The notes under the pieces are model-generated. The model saw nothing but the letters and a program-made list of their open reading frames with translations. It ran no database searches and was not told the DNA's origin. DNA of 64,000 nucleotides from Roseococcus pinisoli (lineage in GTDB: Bacteria; Pseudomonadota; Alphaproteobacteria; Acetobacterales; Acetobacteraceae): the NCBI RefSeq assembly GCF_018413645.1, contig NZ_JAHCDA010000001.1, positions 248,001 to 312,000 of the forward strand, given 5' to 3'. Position numbers and translations under genes: made by a program. Shown one piece after another: positions 30,472 through 41,147 of this stretch; the stretch's first letter is position 1, and each line of letters begins with the position of its first letter.

Positions 30472-31458
30472 TCAGCTCTCGACGCGCAGATCCAGATCCC
30501 GGGCGAGGTTCGTCCAGTCCCGCAGCTTGGTCGCGATGAAGCTGCCGAACTCGTCCGGCCCCAGATAAGCGGGCACGGTATCGATGCGGCGCAGGCGCTC
30601 CAGCGTCGCCGGGGCCTCGGCTGCCTTGCGGAAGGCCTCGACCAGCCGGTCGACGATGGGCCGGGGCGTGCGGACCGGGGCCAGCAGGCCCGAGAAGCCG
30701 TCGAAGTCGAAGCGGTTGGAATAGCCGAGCTCGATGAGCGTGGGCACTTCCGGCAGGGTGGGCGAGCGCCGCGCGCCGCTGGCGGCCAGCGGCCGCACCC
30801 GGCCCGCTCGCACCATCTCGCCGGACGCGGCCATGCTGTGGAAGCCGCCCTCGATGGAGCCGGCCAGGATGTCCTGCAGCATCGGGGCCTCGCCGCGATA
30901 GGCAACCTGCGTGGCGTTCAGCCGCGCCTCCCGGGCCAGGATCAGGCCGAAGGCATGGCCGGTGGAGCCAGGCGCATAATTGCCGAAGGAGACGTCCCGC
31001 GGCCGCGCCCATTCGACGAACTCGGCCATCGTCGTCACCGAGGCCGGCACCTTCGGGCCCACCACGAAGTTGACCGCCGTGGTGCCCAGGCGCCCGATCG
31101 GCGCGAAATCCGCCACCGGGTCATAGGGAAAGCGGTTCATCACGACCGGGCTCTGGATATGCGTCGTGATGGTGAAGAGCAGCTGGTAGCCGTCCGGCGG
31201 CACCTTCGCGGCGGCCTCCGTGCCGACCATGCCGCCCGCGCCGCCACGATTGTCGATGACGATGGGCTGGCCGAGTTCCGCCTGCATGGGCTCGGCCGCG
31301 ATGCGGGCCCAGGTGTCCGTGCCGCCGCCGGCCGGGAAGGGCACGATGAAGCGGATCGGGCGGTCCGGATATCCCGCGGCGGCGCCCTGGGCGCGCACCA
31401 GGCTGGGCGTGGCCAGGACCGCGGACGCACCCCAGGCCAGCGCTTGACGTCTGAACAT
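30472..31458 (-). CDS. Tripartite tricarboxylate transporter (Bug-type) substrate-binding protein
   Basis: A 328-aa periplasmic binding protein. The signal peptide (FRRQALAWGASAVLATPSLVRAQ, with a twin arginine) is followed by the family signature YPDRPIRFIVPFPAGGGTDTWAR and the ligand-loop VIDNRGGAGGMVGTEAAAK. Bug proteins bind small carboxylates or similar compounds. No membrane subunits (TctA/TctB) are next to it, as is typical for the many orphan Bug proteins of Acetobacteraceae and Burkholderiales. The ligand cannot be predicted. Confidence 0.9.
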   Translation of the reverse strand: MFRRQALAWGASAVLATPSLVRAQGAAAGYPDRPIRFIVPFPAGGGTDTWARIAAEPMQAELGQPIVIDNRGGAGGMVGTEAAAKVPPDGYQLLFTITTHIQSPVVMNRFPYDPVADFAPIGRLGTTAVNFVVGPKVPASVTTMAEFVEWARPRDVSFGNYAPGSTGHAFGLILAREARLNATQVAYRGEAPMLQDILAGSIEGGFHSMAASGEMVRAGRVRPLAASGARRSPTLPEVPTLIELGYSNRFDFDGFSGLLAPVRTPRPIVDRLVEAFRKAAEAPATLERLRRIDTVPAYLGPDEFGSFIATKLRDWTNLARDLDLRVES

Positions 31459-31554
31459 TCGTTTCCCCGTATGGTTGTTTCGGGGATCGTCTCACGCCGC
31501 GCGCCGCGGCGTCCAGAGATGCCGACTCCGGCCAACGCGTCCTAGGATAGCGAG

Positions 31555-33111
31555 ATGGACATCAGCAGCGCCGGATTGGTGAGGCAGCGCGTCAGGATCT
31601 TCGACGCCGGCTTCGTCCTCGTCGTCATCGCCGTCTTCGCCTGGGTCGCCCTCCAGGTGGACCTCTTCCGCAACGTTAGCGGGCCGACCCAGGAGCAGAC
31701 CATCGAGGTCGACGAGCTCTTCGGCCTCACGACGCTGCTGATGTGCGGCATCCTCTTCTACGCATGGCGCCGCGCCCGCGAGCATCGCCACGAGAACGAC
31801 CTCCGCCTCGCCGCGGAGAGCGAGGTGCTGCATCTCGCCATGCAGGACCCCCTGACCGGGCTGCCCAACCGCCGCCGCTTCGACAAGGCCATCGGCGCGG
31901 CCCTGGCGGAGCTTCCCGTCCCGCCCGAGGCCCATGCGGTCCTGCTGCTCGACCTCAACGGCTTCAAGAAGATCAACGACGTCTACGGCCACCCGACGGG
32001 CGACCAGGTGCTGATCCATGTCGGCGCGCGCCTGCTTCGCGCCGTGCGCGAGGGGGACCTCGTGGCCCGGCTCGGCGGGGACGAATTCGTCATCCTCGCG
32101 CGCAACGTCGCCGGCGCCGAGGACGCGACCAATGTCGCGCTCCGCGTCATCGAGGAGCTGGCGCCGCCGATCGCCATCGGCCAGGCGCGCCATCAGGTCG
32201 GCACCGCCATCGGCATCGCCATGGGGCCTGCCGATGCCACGGAGGCGCAGGAGCTGCTCCGCAAGGCCGATGTCGCGCTGTACCGGGCGAAGGCGAAGCG
32301 CGAATCCTCGTTGCGCTTCTTCGAGGAGGAGATGGACCAGCATCTCCGCGAGCGCGACGAGCTCGAGCGTGCCATCGGCCCGGCGCTGGAGCGCGGCGAA
32401 TTCGCGCTGAGCTACCGGCCCAGCCGACAGGCCGGCGGCATGGTCTCCGCCTTCGAGGCACTGCCGCGCTGGGACCATCCGGCCATGGGCGAGATCGGGC
32501 CGGACCGCTTCCTGCCGATCGCCGCCAAGGCTGGGCTTCTCGCCGCCGTCACCGAGAAGCTGCTGGCCACGGCCTGCGCGGCCGCCTGCGACTGGGACGC
32601 GCCGGTACGCCTGGCCTTCGGCCTGCCCGCGGCGCTGCTGCCGGACACGGCCTTCGGTGCCCGGATCCTGGAGATCCTGGCTGAGGCGGGCCTGCCGCCC
32701 TCGCGCCTCCAGCTCGACATCGACGAGCGGGCGCTGACCCGCGATGCCGCCCGGGCGGCCGCCCTGCTGGAGCCCCTGCAGGCGGCCGGCGTCAACGTCG
32801 TCGCCGACCATTTCGGCACGGGCTATTCGGACCTCGCCAATCTCAGCCGGCTGCGGCTGAGCGGCGTGAAGATCGACCGCAGCTACGTCGCGGCCATGGC
32901 GCATGACCGGCAGGCGGCGGTGATGGTGCGGGCGCTGATCGGCATCGGCCAGGGGCTCGACCTGGCCGTCACCGCCGAGGGTGCCGTGCCGGAGGAGCAG
33001 AGGGAGGCCCTGGAAGCGCAGGGCTGCGCCCTGGCGCAGGGAGCCTCGGGCCAGGATGGGCTCACGGCCGAAGAGGCCTCGGCGCTGACAAGCGGCGGCC
33101 GGCCCGCCTAG
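31555..33111 (+). CDS. Membrane GGDEF-EAL protein (active-looking cyclase, degenerate EAL)
   Basis: A 518-aa protein. Two membrane spans (about 15-35 and 60-78) leave only a short loop outside, so there is no periplasmic sensor domain. The GGDEF domain (about 95-260) begins DPLTGLPNRRRF, has the intact active site RLGGDEF and an inhibitory I-site REGD five residues before it, so product-inhibited diguanylate cyclase activity is expected. The EAL domain (about 265-500) keeps the name motif as FEALPRW and the KIDRSY lysine. However, DDFGTG has become DHFGTG, the NLS asparagine region reads VRLAFGLP, and the later EGVE reads EGAV. I infer loss of c-di-GMP hydrolysis, with possible c-di-GMP binding only. 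Its stop overlaps a small convergent gene. Confidence 0.88.
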   Translation: MDISSAGLVRQRVRIFDAGFVLVVIAVFAWVALQVDLFRNVSGPTQEQTIEVDELFGLTTLLMCGILFYAWRRAREHRHENDLRLAAESEVLHLAMQDPLTGLPNRRRFDKAIGAALAELPVPPEAHAVLLLDLNGFKKINDVYGHPTGDQVLIHVGARLLRAVREGDLVARLGGDEFVILARNVAGAEDATNVALRVIEELAPPIAIGQARHQVGTAIGIAMGPADATEAQELLRKADVALYRAKAKRESSLRFFEEEMDQHLRERDELERAIGPALERGEFALSYRPSRQAGGMVSAFEALPRWDHPAMGEIGPDRFLPIAAKAGLLAAVTEKLLATACAAACDWDAPVRLAFGLPAALLPDTAFGARILEILAEAGLPPSRLQLDIDERALTRDAARAAALLEPLQAAGVNVVADHFGTGYSDLANLSRLRLSGVKIDRSYVAAMAHDRQAAVMVRALIGIGQGLDLAVTAEGAVPEEQREALEAQGCALAQGASGQDGLTAEEASALTSGGRPA

Positions 33112-33284
33112 AGCAGGAAAATCAGGTAGCTGAGCGCCGCGTTGCCACTGGCGAGGACCATCAGTGCCGCAAGCGCCGCCAGGGCATCGCTCCAGTCGTG
33201 GTTATCCTCGTCCAGCTTCGCCGTGCGCAGGATGCGCGGCGTGTTGACGGGTTTCTTCACCTTGCCCTCGTCATGGCGTGCCAT
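33108..33284 (-). CDS. 58-aa small protein with a C-terminal membrane span
   Basis: A short frame of 58 codons from ATG 33284, preceded by a purine-rich AAGGGGG ribosome-binding site. The product starts with a charged segment (ARHDEGKVKKPVNTPRILRTAKLDEDNHDWSDA) and ends in a hydrophobic tail (about residues 38-58: LAALAALMVLASGNAALSYLIFLL), so it looks tail-anchored. It is convergent with the GGDEF-EAL gene, the last 4 bases overlapping. No family is recognised. Coding character is supported by the ribosome-binding site and by the sharp switch from charged to hydrophobic residues. Confidence 0.5.
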   Translation of the reverse strand: MARHDEGKVKKPVNTPRILRTAKLDEDNHDWSDALAALAALMVLASGNAALSYLIFLL

Positions 33285-33524
33285 TCGACGGCCCCCTTCG
33301 ATCGTCGGACACCCTGGCGCAGGGGCGTAGCGCCATCAGGGCGGCGAAGCTTCCACGGCCTGCCAGCGCAGGTTCCGCGATGGAAGGGCCCGTGAAGGGT
33401 GGGAGAATGCGGGAAACCATAAAAGCCTTCATTGAATCTGCCCGGATCGTCCCGGGCCCTGCCCTCAATCATCGTCGCCGAAAAAAGTAGCAAGGAGAAT
33501 GAAATAAATACCGGAGGCGGCGGA

Positions 33525-34628
33525 TCAGGGGTCCGCCGGCGTGGCCGCGATCCAGGCCCGCCCGGCCTCCTCGGCCGGAAGCGTGGCCCTGGGATTGCTC
33601 ATGAAGGCCAGGATATCGCGGGCGATATCGGCCCGGATCTCGTCGCGCAGCAGCAGGTGCCAGCCCTCCGGATAGAAGGCGACCCGCGGCGCCTGTGCGT
33701 CGCGCAGCGCCCGCCGCGCGATGTGCGCCGGCACCACCTGGTCCTTGCCGCCCTCCATGAACAGGACGGGCACCTCGCCGCAGCAGCTCCGCAGATGCGC
33801 CACGGCCGCGTCCATCAGGTCGACGATGCCCTTCAGCATGTCGAAGCGAATCTCCCGCAGCGTCAGGGGGTCACGCGCGAAACGGCGCAGGGCGGCCTCG
33901 TTGTCGCTGGCCGTGATGCCCGCCGCACTGGCCGGCAAGGCCAGCGGCCCCAGCACCCGCGACGCCACCCAGAGCGGGCTCCGCAGGAGAGCCGACAGGT
34001 AGGGCCCGCCCCAGATCGCCGGCGAGGACAGGATCACCCCGTCCACATCGCGCGGCGAGGTGGCGAGCGCGATGGCGCCGCCCATGCTCTCGCCCAGCAG
34101 GAAGACCGGCAGGCCGGGATGCCGCGCGCGCAGCAGCCGGATCGACTCCCGCGCATCGGAGACCAGCGTATCCACCCCCGGCCAGTAGCCGCGCGGCGAG
34201 GTCCAGCCGAAGCCGCGCTGGTCGTAGGCGTAGACGACCGCCCCCCCCGCGGCGAGCAGCGGCCCGCCCTCGGCGAGGAAGTTGCCGCCGTGATCGCCCA
34301 GCCCGTGCATGGCGACGACCACGAAGCGCGGCGCGCCCTCGGGCCGCCAGACCCGCAGCGGCAGCCGGGCGCCGTCGGGCATCACCAGCATGGATTCGGG
34401 GCGCGGCCCGGAAGGCTGCGGCTCGGGCGGCGAGGGCGCGAAGGCGTAGGCCGGCCGCAGGGTCCAGGGCAGCGGAGGGGCGACGAAGGGCTCGATCCCC
34501 GCCTCCCGGATCACGGGCCCCGCCGGAACCATCACTGGGGCACAGGCGCCGAGCGACAGGCCGGCCAGCAGCAGCGAGGCGAGAAGCTTCACGGTCCTGG
34601 CCTGGGGGGAGGCATACGGCTGGTCCAT
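33525..34628 (-). CDS. Alpha/beta-hydrolase lipoprotein (monoacylglycerol lipase-like)
   Basis: A 367-aa protein from ATG 34628. The N-terminus has a hydrophobic signal and lipobox (LLLAGLSLGAC) near residues 15-25. The hydrolase fold follows, with oxyanion-region MHGLGDHGGNF, YDQRGFG, the nucleophile elbow GESMGG, an acid residue in FMEGGKDQVVP, and the catalytic His in EGWHLLLRD. The pattern matches the serine aminopeptidase S33/monoacylglycerol lipase group, here anchored to the envelope as a lipoprotein. A longer in-frame start (34667) would put 13 extra residues ahead of the signal and is less likely. Confidence 0.8.
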   Translation of the reverse strand: MDQPYASPQARTVKLLASLLLAGLSLGACAPVMVPAGPVIREAGIEPFVAPPLPWTLRPAYAFAPSPPEPQPSGPRPESMLVMPDGARLPLRVWRPEGAPRFVVVAMHGLGDHGGNFLAEGGPLLAAGGAVVYAYDQRGFGWTSPRGYWPGVDTLVSDARESIRLLRARHPGLPVFLLGESMGGAIALATSPRDVDGVILSSPAIWGGPYLSALLRSPLWVASRVLGPLALPASAAGITASDNEAALRRFARDPLTLREIRFDMLKGIVDLMDAAVAHLRSCCGEVPVLFMEGGKDQVVPAHIARRALRDAQAPRVAFYPEGWHLLLRDEIRADIARDILAFMSNPRATLPAEEAGRAWIAATPADP

Positions 34629-34681
34629 CCTGGTTCGAGGGCCTATGTTGCGGTCACCACGCGGCAAGATGAAGGCCCCGA

Positions 34682-34889
34682 ATGCGCGATCCGCAGATGA
34701 CCGGTTATGCTCCCCTCCTCACCCCCGGCGTGACGCCGGAGGACGTGATCCCGGTCGAATCCCGCAAGATCGGCTGCGACGGCGGCGACGGCCCGCTGGG
34801 CCATCCGCTGGTCTATCTCCGCATCGAGGATCGGCAGGTCACCTGCCCCTACTGCTCGCGCACCTACCGCCTGAAGGAAGGCGCGGGCG

Positions 34890-34906
<17 letters not shown>
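34682..34906 (+). CDS. NDUFS6-like zinc-finger domain protein
   Basis: A 74-aa protein. The second half is a CHCC-type zinc finger as in the mitochondrial complex I subunit NDUFS6 and its alphaproteobacterial relatives: IGCDGG, then GPLGHPLVYLRI (His ligand), then VTCPYCSRTYRL (CxxC ligands). The four metal ligands are intact. The gene ends 17 bases inside the start of polA, so the two are likely translated from one message. In alphaproteobacteria such proteins are linked to respiratory complex I; the pairing with polA may be accidental. Confidence 0.85.
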
Positions 34907-37718
<2,812 letters not shown>

Positions 37719-37722
37719 AATC

Positions 37723-38925
37723 ATGTCGTCCAACTTCTCGCGGGAGGAGAGGCGGATCCTCGTCTCCGTCTCCGGCGCCCATTTCATCAGCCACCTTCAC
37801 ATCCTGGCGCTGCCGCCGCTCTTCCCGCTGCTGCGGGAGACGATGGGCGTCTCCTTCCTGGAGCTCGGCTTCGCCCTCACGCTGCTGAACCTGGTCACCT
37901 TCTTCACCCAGGCGCCGATGGGCCTGCTGGTGGATCGGGTGGGCGCCAGGCGCACGCTGGTGGCGGGGCTGCTGCTGGGCGGGATCGCCTTCGTGCTGGC
38001 CGGGATCGGCGGAAGCTACCCCTGGCTGCTGGTCGGCGCGGCGCTCGCGGGCCTCGCGAACAGCGTCTACCACCCGGCCGACTACGCCATCCTGGGCAGC
38101 GCGATCGACGACGAGCATGTCGGCCGCGCCTTCTCCTTGCACACCTTCGCGGGCTATGCTGGCGGCGCCGTCGCGCCGTTCCTGATGCTGGGCATGGCCA
38201 GCCTCTCGGGCGTCTCCGGCGCCCTGATCCTGGCCGGCGTGCTGGGCCCCATTGCCGCCCTCCCCCTGCTGCGCGAGGCACGGGATGAGAAGCCGGCCGC
38301 GCGCCGGGCCAAGGGCGCCACCAAGGACGGCCCGCGCCTGCTGAACGCAGCGGTGCTCTCGCTCCTGGTGTTCTTCACCTTCATCGCCTTCGGCAACACG
38401 GCGGTGCAGGGCTTCGCCGTCTCCTCCTGGGAGGCTGCGCACGGGATCTCCCTGGCCTCGGCCAATGTCGCCCTGACGGCCTGGCTGGCGCTGAGCGCGA
38501 TCGGCGTGCTGGCTGGCGGCTATGTGGCCGACCGCACCAAGCGGCACGGCCTTGTCGCCGCGGTGGGGCTGGCGGCCGCGGCGGTACTGATCCTGGTCGG
38601 CGGCCTCGCCGATCTCGCTCCCGTGGCGCTGACGCTGGTCATGGCCACCTCGGGCTTCCTCTCGGGCCTCATCATGCCCTCGCGGGACATGATGGTCCGC
38701 GCGGCCGCACCTCCGGGCCAGGCGGGCGCGGCCTTCGGGCTGGTGAGCACGGGCTTCAGCGTCGGCGGGATCGTGGGGCCGCTGGGCTTCGGCTGGCTGC
38801 TCGACCATGGCCAACCGCTCTCGGTCTTCGTGATCGCGGCGGCGCTGATGGGGGCCGCGGTGCTGATGTCGCTGGTGCAGGAGCTGCGGCGCGGCCGCCG
38901 CGTCGCGATGGTGCCGGCCGAGTAG
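37723..38925 (+). CDS. MFS transporter (Fsr-like)
   Basis: A 400-aa, 12-span major facilitator. The N-terminal sequence AHFISHLHILALPPLFPLLRETMG, the loop 2-3 motif GLLVDRVGARRT and GFLSGLIMPSRDMMVRAAAPPGQAG are typical of the fosmidomycin-resistance-like (Fsr) group. No binding-protein or regulator is adjacent. It follows polA after 4 bases and is probably co-transcribed with it, ending at a hairpin. The substrate is unknown; small drug or metabolite export is the family expectation. Confidence 0.85.
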   Translation: MSSNFSREERRILVSVSGAHFISHLHILALPPLFPLLRETMGVSFLELGFALTLLNLVTFFTQAPMGLLVDRVGARRTLVAGLLLGGIAFVLAGIGGSYPWLLVGAALAGLANSVYHPADYAILGSAIDDEHVGRAFSLHTFAGYAGGAVAPFLMLGMASLSGVSGALILAGVLGPIAALPLLREARDEKPAARRAKGATKDGPRLLNAAVLSLLVFFTFIAFGNTAVQGFAVSSWEAAHGISLASANVALTAWLALSAIGVLAGGYVADRTKRHGLVAAVGLAAAAVLILVGGLADLAPVALTLVMATSGFLSGLIMPSRDMMVRAAAPPGQAGAAFGLVSTGFSVGGIVGPLGFGWLLDHGQPLSVFVIAAALMGAAVLMSLVQELRRGRRVAMVPAE

Positions 38926-38936
38926 CACCCCTGAGG

Positions 38937-38965
38937 GGCGTGAGAGGGCAAAGGCCCCTCACGCC
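38937..38965. terminator. Hairpin between convergent MFS and GST genes
   Basis: GGCGTGAG followed by GGGC (38937 onward) pairs with GCCC and CTCACGCC (ending 38965), with one mispaired base on each side and an AAAG loop. It lies exactly between the two converging stop codons and probably works in both directions. Confidence 0.65.
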
Positions 38966-38973
38966 GGGCCTCG

Positions 38974-39852
38974 CTAGGTCGCGGAGGCCAGCTTGTCCTG
39001 CGTCTTCGTCTCGAAGTCGCTCGCGTCGTGGCGCTCGTGCAGCTGGCTCGACGGCTCGCCCCGCAGGCGGTTGACCATCCGCCCGCGCTTCGCCGCCGGA
39101 CGCGCGCCGATCGTGTCGGCCCAGCGGTTCACGTTCTTGTATTCATGGGCGCTCAGGAACTCGGCCGCGTTCTCGTAGCCCCAGCCCTTCACCAGCCCGC
39201 CATACCAGGGCCAGATGGCGATGTCGGCGATGGTGTAGTCCGGCCCGGCGATGAACTCGCTCTCGCCCAGGCGACGATCCAGCACATCGAGCTGGCGCTT
39301 CACCTCCATGGAGAAGCGGTCGATGGGATATTCCATCTTGGTCGGCGCATAGGCGAAGAAGTGCCCGAAGCCGCCGCCGAGATAAGGCGCGCTGCCCATC
39401 TGCCAGAACAGCCAGGAGAAGCATTCGGCGCGCGCCGCGGGCTCGGTCGGCAGGAGGGCGCCGAACTTCTCCGCGAGATAGGTGAGGATCGCGCCGGACT
39501 CGAAGACGCGGATCGGCTTGGGCCCGCTGCGATCCAGCAAAGCCGGGATCTTGGAGTTCGGGTTCACGCCGACGAAGCCGCTGCCGAACTGGTCGCCCTC
39601 GCCGATGCGGATCAGCCAGGCGTCGTATTCCGCGCCCTTGTGGCCGAGGGCCAGGAGCTCCTCCAGCATCACCGTCACCTTCACGCCGTTGGGCGTGCCG
39701 AGCGAGTAGAGCTGGAGCGGATGCCGGCCGACCGGCAGTTCCTTGTCATGGGTGGGGCCGGCGATCGGCCGGTTGATATTCGCGAACTGGCCGCCGCTGG
39801 CCTTGTTCCAGGTCCAGACCTTGGGGGGGACGTAGTCGGAGGTGTCGCTCAT
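38974..39852 (-). CDS. yghU: Glutathione S-transferase / disulfide-bond reductase YghU
   Basis: A 292-aa protein from ATG 39852. The extended N-terminus (VWTWNKASGGQFANINRPIAGPTHDKELPVG), typical of YghU/YfcG-type Nu-class transferases, precedes a thioredoxin-like domain (LQLYSLGTPNGVKVTVMLEELL, NPNSKIPALLD, FESGAILTYLAEKFG). The C-terminal helical domain follows (GHFFAYAPTKMEYPIDRFSMEVKRQLDVLDRRL, DYTIADIAIWPWYGGL). Known members bind two glutathiones and reduce organic hydroperoxides or disulfides. It is a single gene, convergent with the MFS gene. Confidence 0.9.
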   Translation of the reverse strand: MSDTSDYVPPKVWTWNKASGGQFANINRPIAGPTHDKELPVGRHPLQLYSLGTPNGVKVTVMLEELLALGHKGAEYDAWLIRIGEGDQFGSGFVGVNPNSKIPALLDRSGPKPIRVFESGAILTYLAEKFGALLPTEPAARAECFSWLFWQMGSAPYLGGGFGHFFAYAPTKMEYPIDRFSMEVKRQLDVLDRRLGESEFIAGPDYTIADIAIWPWYGGLVKGWGYENAAEFLSAHEYKNVNRWADTIGARPAAKRGRMVNRLRGEPSSQLHERHDASDFETKTQDKLASAT

Positions 39853-39932
39853 CGTCTTGCAGGCTCCGGATGATGGGGGCTGGGCAGCATGTGGCCCCGC
39901 CCGGCCACTTGCCAACCGACCCTGCCGCCTTG

Positions 39933-40634
39933 TCAGGCCCGTTCCACCCTCGGCTCCCGCGATCCCGCCCAGATCGTCCGCAGGATCGCGCCCTGCGCGA
40001 CGGACTGCACCACATGCGGCCAGAGCGCGACGAGGCAGGTGCCGCCCGCCTGCCGGACGGAGGGGTAGAGGATGCCGTTGAGCCCGGCGTCGCGCACCGC
40101 CCGGGCCAGGGCATTGCCGGCCGGGTAGCCAAGGGCCGGATCGGGGTCGAGGCAGGCGGGCGCGGGCTGCGCCGCGCGCAGGTCCACGAAGTCGCCGGCG
40201 AAGCTGGCCCACATCTCCGCCCATTCGATCGTGGCGTTCCAGTCCCGCACGCGGTCGAGCTCGCGCCCGATATGAAAGACGACCTCGGCCAGGGAGGTCT
40301 CGAACGCCAGCGCCGCGTACCAGGCGCCGTAGCCCGGCTCGTTGAAGCGGTTCGCCTCGCGCGGCCGGAAATAGGCGAAGGCGGCATTCACGAAATGGGC
40401 ATGCGGCCGCCCGGCCGGAAAGGCGGAGGCCATGGCCGCCTCGGAGGTCAGGCGCGCGCTGGTGCCGCCCTCGATCTCGGCGAGGTCGCGCGCCAGCTGC
40501 GCCAGCTCCTCAGGCGGGCGGCCGGCCAGGGAGGGATCGTCCAGCAGCAGGTGCAGGACCGGATCGCGCAGCCGCGCCGTGGAGACGAGGCGGACGGCGC
40601 GCGGCTCCGCGAGGCGCGTGATCGGAAAATCCAA
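39933..40634 (-). CDS. RES-domain toxin
   Basis: A 233-aa protein. The RES-domain pattern is present: the arginine in NRFNEPGYGAWYAA, the glutamate in LAFETSLAEVVFHI and the serine in YPSVRQAGGTCLVAL give the R-E-S triad. RES toxins of characterised pairs (MbcT, ParT) consume NAD+ or ADP-ribosylate a metabolic enzyme. It is encoded 3 bases after its partner antitoxin gene. The length is typical of the family, and no truncation is visible. Confidence 0.88.
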   Translation of the reverse strand: MDFPITRLAEPRAVRLVSTARLRDPVLHLLLDDPSLAGRPPEELAQLARDLAEIEGGTSARLTSEAAMASAFPAGRPHAHFVNAAFAYFRPREANRFNEPGYGAWYAALAFETSLAEVVFHIGRELDRVRDWNATIEWAEMWASFAGDFVDLRAAQPAPACLDPDPALGYPAGNALARAVRDAGLNGILYPSVRQAGGTCLVALWPHVVQSVAQGAILRTIWAGSREPRVERA

Positions 40635-40637
40635 GCC

Positions 40638-41078
40638 TCAGAGCCCGCCGCGTAGCGCGTCCACATGGCGGCGGATCTCGATCATGCCCGGGATGCCGCG
40701 CTCGATCATCGCCTCGACCGGGGTGAGGTGCTGGAACAGCGGCCCGGCATTGCGCAGGCGCACCCAACGGTCGGCCATGTCGTCGGCGAAGAGCAGGTGC
40801 AGGCCCTTGAAGATGCCGATCATGGCCGAGACCCGCATCATCTGGTCCTGCGAGAAGGCCTGCTTCCAGGCGCCGGAGCGGATGCGGTCCCAGGTGGTGG
40901 CCGAGACGCCGATCAGCGCCGCGGCCTCGCCCCCCGTCAGCTTCCAGGCCCGCGCCAGGCTGCGCAGGCCGATCAGCGCGGCGGGGGTGAGCCGGGCGCG
41001 CTCCGCCTCCGAGACGAAGGTCTGCGGGGGCGGCGCGGGCGGCGAAACGGGGAGCAGATGGGGCGCGGAACCGGACAC
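40638..41078 (-). CDS. Xre/MbcA/ParS-type antitoxin (DUF2384)
   Basis: A 146-aa protein starting at GTG 41078 behind a GGAG site. The N-terminal HTH-like region (AALIGLRSLARAWKLTGGEAAALIGVSATTWDRIRSG) is followed by the DUF2384 toxin-binding domain (QMMRVSAMIGIFKGLHLLFADDMADRWVRLRNAGPLFQHLTPVEAMI). This is the standard antitoxin of RES systems; it neutralises the toxin and represses the operon, probably through the palindromes just upstream. Confidence 0.9.
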   Translation of the reverse strand: MSGSAPHLLPVSPPAPPPQTFVSEAERARLTPAALIGLRSLARAWKLTGGEAAALIGVSATTWDRIRSGAWKQAFSQDQMMRVSAMIGIFKGLHLLFADDMADRWVRLRNAGPLFQHLTPVEAMIERGIPGMIEIRRHVDALRGGL

Positions 41079-41110
41079 GGGACGATCTCCTATCCCCTAT
41101 CAAGTAATCA

Positions 41111-41145
41111 CCAAATGGAGATTCTTCAACCACCATTTGAAATGG
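41111..41145. promoter_or_regulatory. Palindromic candidate operator of the RES-Xre operon
   Basis: A perfect 6+1+6 palindrome, CCATTTGAAATGG (41133-41145), and a further AAATGG half-site within CCAAATGG (41111-41118) lie 33-67 bases upstream of the antitoxin start, in an AT-rich stretch. Antitoxins of this family autoregulate through repeated inverted sites, so this is the most likely operator. It also touches the stop of the solute-binding gene upstream. Confidence 0.5.
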
Positions 41146-41147
41146 CG

